From Candidatus Dojkabacteria bacterium (GTDB taxonomy: Bacteria; Patescibacteriota; Dojkabacteria; B142; OLB20), in NCBI GenBank assembly GCA_020429485.1, contig JAGQLK010000050.1, positions 1 to 7,906 of the forward strand: 7,906 nt of DNA, written 5' to 3'. Position 1 is the stretch's first letter; every line of letters begins with the position of its first letter. The position numbers were made by a program, and so were the translations under genes. The notes beneath the pieces were generated by a model. It had not been told where the DNA came from and did not search any database. It was given only the letters and a program-made list of their open reading frames with translations. Positions 6,590 to 7,906 of this stretch are shown in pieces.

Positions 6590-6615
6590 AAGTAAATATT
6601 AATAAATAGGTGCGA

Positions 6616-6645
6616 ATTATATCAGGAAGATCTTTTGTACGTAAA
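6616..6645 (-). promoter_or_regulatory. Extended -10 promoter for the acidic hypothetical gene
   Basis: On the minus strand a perfect TATAAT (6616-6621) is preceded by TGA, making a TGnTATAAT extended -10. A -35-like TTTACG (6640-6645) lies 18 bases upstream. Transcription would start near 6609, leaving a leader of about 20 bases before the ATG at 6589. It is the best promoter in the window and lies just after the groEL terminator. Confidence 0.6.
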
Positions 6646-6658
6646 TACTGGAATAAAG

Positions 6659-6678
6659 ATCCCGACATAAGTCGGGAT
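6659..6678. repeat. Perfect 8-bp stem-loop between terminator and promoter
   Basis: ATCCCGAC (6659-6666) and GTCGGGAT (6671-6678) pair perfectly around a 4-base loop. On the minus strand it is followed by CTTTATTCC, a poor U tract, so it is at most a backup terminator for groEL. On the plus strand no T-run follows. It ends 13 bases before the -35 of the next promoter and could also protect the 3' end of the groEL transcript or act as a protein site. Confidence 0.5.
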
Positions 6679-6688
6679 TAGCTCTGAT

Positions 6689-6720
6689 AAAAAAAATGGG
6701 CGATCAAAGATCGCCCATTT
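6689..6720 (-). terminator. Intrinsic terminator of groEL
   Basis: Read on the minus strand, AAATGGGCGATC and GATCGCCCATTT form a perfect 12-bp stem (6709-6720 with 6694-6705) around a TTT loop. A run of eight T (6689-6696) overlaps the stem base and extends past it. It starts 12 bases after the groEL stop at 6733, the expected place for a Rho-independent terminator. The matching A tract on the 5' side also lets it fold on the plus strand, but no gene arrives from that side. Confidence 0.9.
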
Positions 6721-6732
6721 CTAATCCATCGT

Positions 6733-7906
6733 TTACATCATGCCCATTCCTGGCATGCCTCCTCCTCCAGGAACTGCTGGTTCATCTTCTTTTGGAATTT
6801 CAGCAACAACTGCTTCTGTTGTCAAAAGAAGTGCTGCTACTGAAGCAGCATTTTCTAATGCCAATCTTGTTACTTTAACAGGATCAAGAATACCTGCTGT
6901 AATCATATCTACGAATTTATCATTTCTCGCATCGTAGCCGACACCTTTTCCGATCTGGCTTACTACTACTGCACCTTCTTTACCTGCGTTTTCAGCAATT
7001 AATCTAGCAGGTTCCTCAAGTGCTCTTTTTAGAATACTAATAGCGATTTTCTCATCACCATTAACTTTTACTTTATCAAGAGCTGGTAATACATCTATCA
7101 ATGCAACACCACCACCTGGAACAACTCCTTCTTCGATAGCTGCTCTTGTAGCTTGTAGTGCATCATCTAGACGATCTTTTCTTTCTTTCATTTCTACCTC
7201 TGTAGCTGCACCAACTTCAATAACTGCAACTCCACCAGATAGTTTTGCTAGTCTCTCTGCAAGCTTTTCTTTATCGTAATCAGAATCACTATTATCTATT
7301 TCTTTCTTAATAGATTCTACTCTTGCTTCTATTTCTACTTTATTTCCTTTTCCATTTACTACTACAGTATTTTCTTTACCTACAATAACCTTTTCTGCAG
7401 TACCGAGATCAGAAAGTTCAGCTGCTTCTAGCTTTTTACCAATTTCTTCAGAAATCAATTGGCCACCAGTCAATACAGCAATATCTTTTAGCATCTCTTT
7501 TCTTCTGTCACCAAAAGCTGGTGCTTTAACAGCAACAATATTTAAGATACCTTTAAGCTTATTAACAATAAGTGTAGCTAGAGCTTCACCTTCGATATCT
7601 TCTGCGATAATAACAATATCTTTCTTACCAGTTTCTGCAAGCTTCTCAATTAGAGGTAGCAAGTCTTTAACTGCTGAAATTTTGCTATCTGTGATGATAA
7701 TTGCAGGGTTATTGATTTCTGCTGTTAGCTCGTCTGTGTTTGTAACAAAGTATGGAGAAACATAACCTTTGTCGAATTGCATACCTTCAACGTATTTTTC
7801 AATAACGCCGAATGTCTGTCCCTCTTCTACTGTTACTACACCTTCTTTACCAACTTTATCCATAACGCTTGCTAAGATATCACCTATCTCTTCATCGCCA
7901 TTAGCA
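6733..7906 (-). CDS. groEL: Chaperonin GroEL (60 kDa), 5' end beyond window
   Basis: About 390 C-terminal residues of GroEL are visible; the frame runs to the window edge through [22 protein letters not shown], which matches the region near residue 160 of E. coli GroEL. The ATG at 7863 is therefore internal (the conserved MDKVGKEG) and not a start. Landmarks in order are the apical-domain [30 protein letters not shown] and ISEEIG; the returning intermediate and equatorial parts with [21 protein letters not shown]; the chaperonin signature [12 protein letters not shown]; and [10 protein letters not shown], which holds the Asp equivalent to catalytic D398. The C-terminus is a short Gly/Met tail ([11 protein letters not shown]), typical of bacterial GroEL. 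The product forms the ATP-driven folding chamber with GroES, whose gene is not in the window. Transcription ends at the terminator just downstream, so groEL is separate from the secretion genes. Confidence 0.98.
   Translation of the reverse strand, partial: ANGDEEIGDILASVMDKVGKEGVVTVEEGQTFGVIEKYVEGMQFDKGYVSPYFVTNTDELTAEINNPAIIITDSKISAVKDLLPLIEKLAETGKKDIVIIAEDIEGEALATLIVNKLKGILNIVAVKAPAFGDRRKEMLKDIAVLTGGQLISEEIGKKLEAAELSDLGTAEKVIVGKENTVVVNGKGNKVEIEARVESIKKEIDNSDSDYDKEKLAERLAKLSGGVAVIEVGAATEVEMKERKDRLDDALQATRAAIEEGVVPGGGVALIDVLPALDKVKVNGDEKIAISILKRALEEPARLIAENAGKEGAVVVSQIGKGVGYDARNDKFVDMITAGILDPVKVTRLALENAASVAALLLTTEAVVAEIPKEDEPAVPGGGGMPGMGMM

Noticed and set aside
6696..6937. Plus-strand frames 6696-6878 and 6740-6937 near the groEL 3' end
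   Set aside because: They are opposite the conserved GroEL C-terminus and begin in or beside the terminator hairpin.
7861..7863. ATG at 7863 as the groEL start
   Set aside because: It is the conserved internal Met of MDKVGKEG, and the frame continues with GroEL-like residues to the window edge.
1..7906. CRISPR array, tRNA, rRNA or insertion sequence
   Set aside because: No regularly spaced repeats, cloverleaf-like segments, transposase motifs or terminal inverted repeats were seen on either strand.

Overview
The window looks like part of a Candidate Phyla Radiation (Patescibacteria) genome. The DNA is AT-rich, every gene lies on the minus strand, spacing is tight with start/stop overlaps, no start codon has a usable Shine-Dalgarno sequence, and a membrane-anchored Clp-type AAA+ protein sits beside several small type IV secretion pilin-like proteins, an arrangement I associate with that group. 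I cannot fix the phylum from sequence alone. The standard code appears to be in use: tryptophan is TGG and TGA acts as a stop.

Read in the direction of transcription (high to low coordinates), the window starts inside groEL (6733-7906, 5' end missing), which ends at a strong intrinsic terminator (6689-6720). A second small hairpin follows, then an extended -10 promoter (6616-6645) that drives an unrecognised acidic 169-residue protein (6080-6589). Next come a 74-residue single-pass membrane protein (5779-6003) and a likely operon: a 111-residue multi-pass membrane protein (5351-5686), a membrane-anchored double-ring Clp-like ATPase (2772-5354), and four pilin-like genes in a row. The first of the four is split by a frame break (2435-2788 plus 1584-2354). 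The others are 1174-1551, 474-1181 and 1-462, the last running off the window.

All four pilin-like proteins share one core: two membrane helices joined by a short polar loop. The three with a visible N-terminal export signal carry it as a cleavable-type signal peptide, and two of them, counting the repaired split gene, also carry Cys-rich outer domains. I infer a cell-envelope secretion or pilus apparatus in which the Clp-like ATPase, held in the membrane, may handle or assemble subunits. Its first ATPase ring looks degenerate and both substrate-gripping pore loops have lost their aromatic residue, so it is unlikely to be an ordinary ClpP partner. The split gene is the most striking anomaly: one extra base would join a signal peptide, a Cys-rich domain and the pilin-like core into one 401-residue protein.
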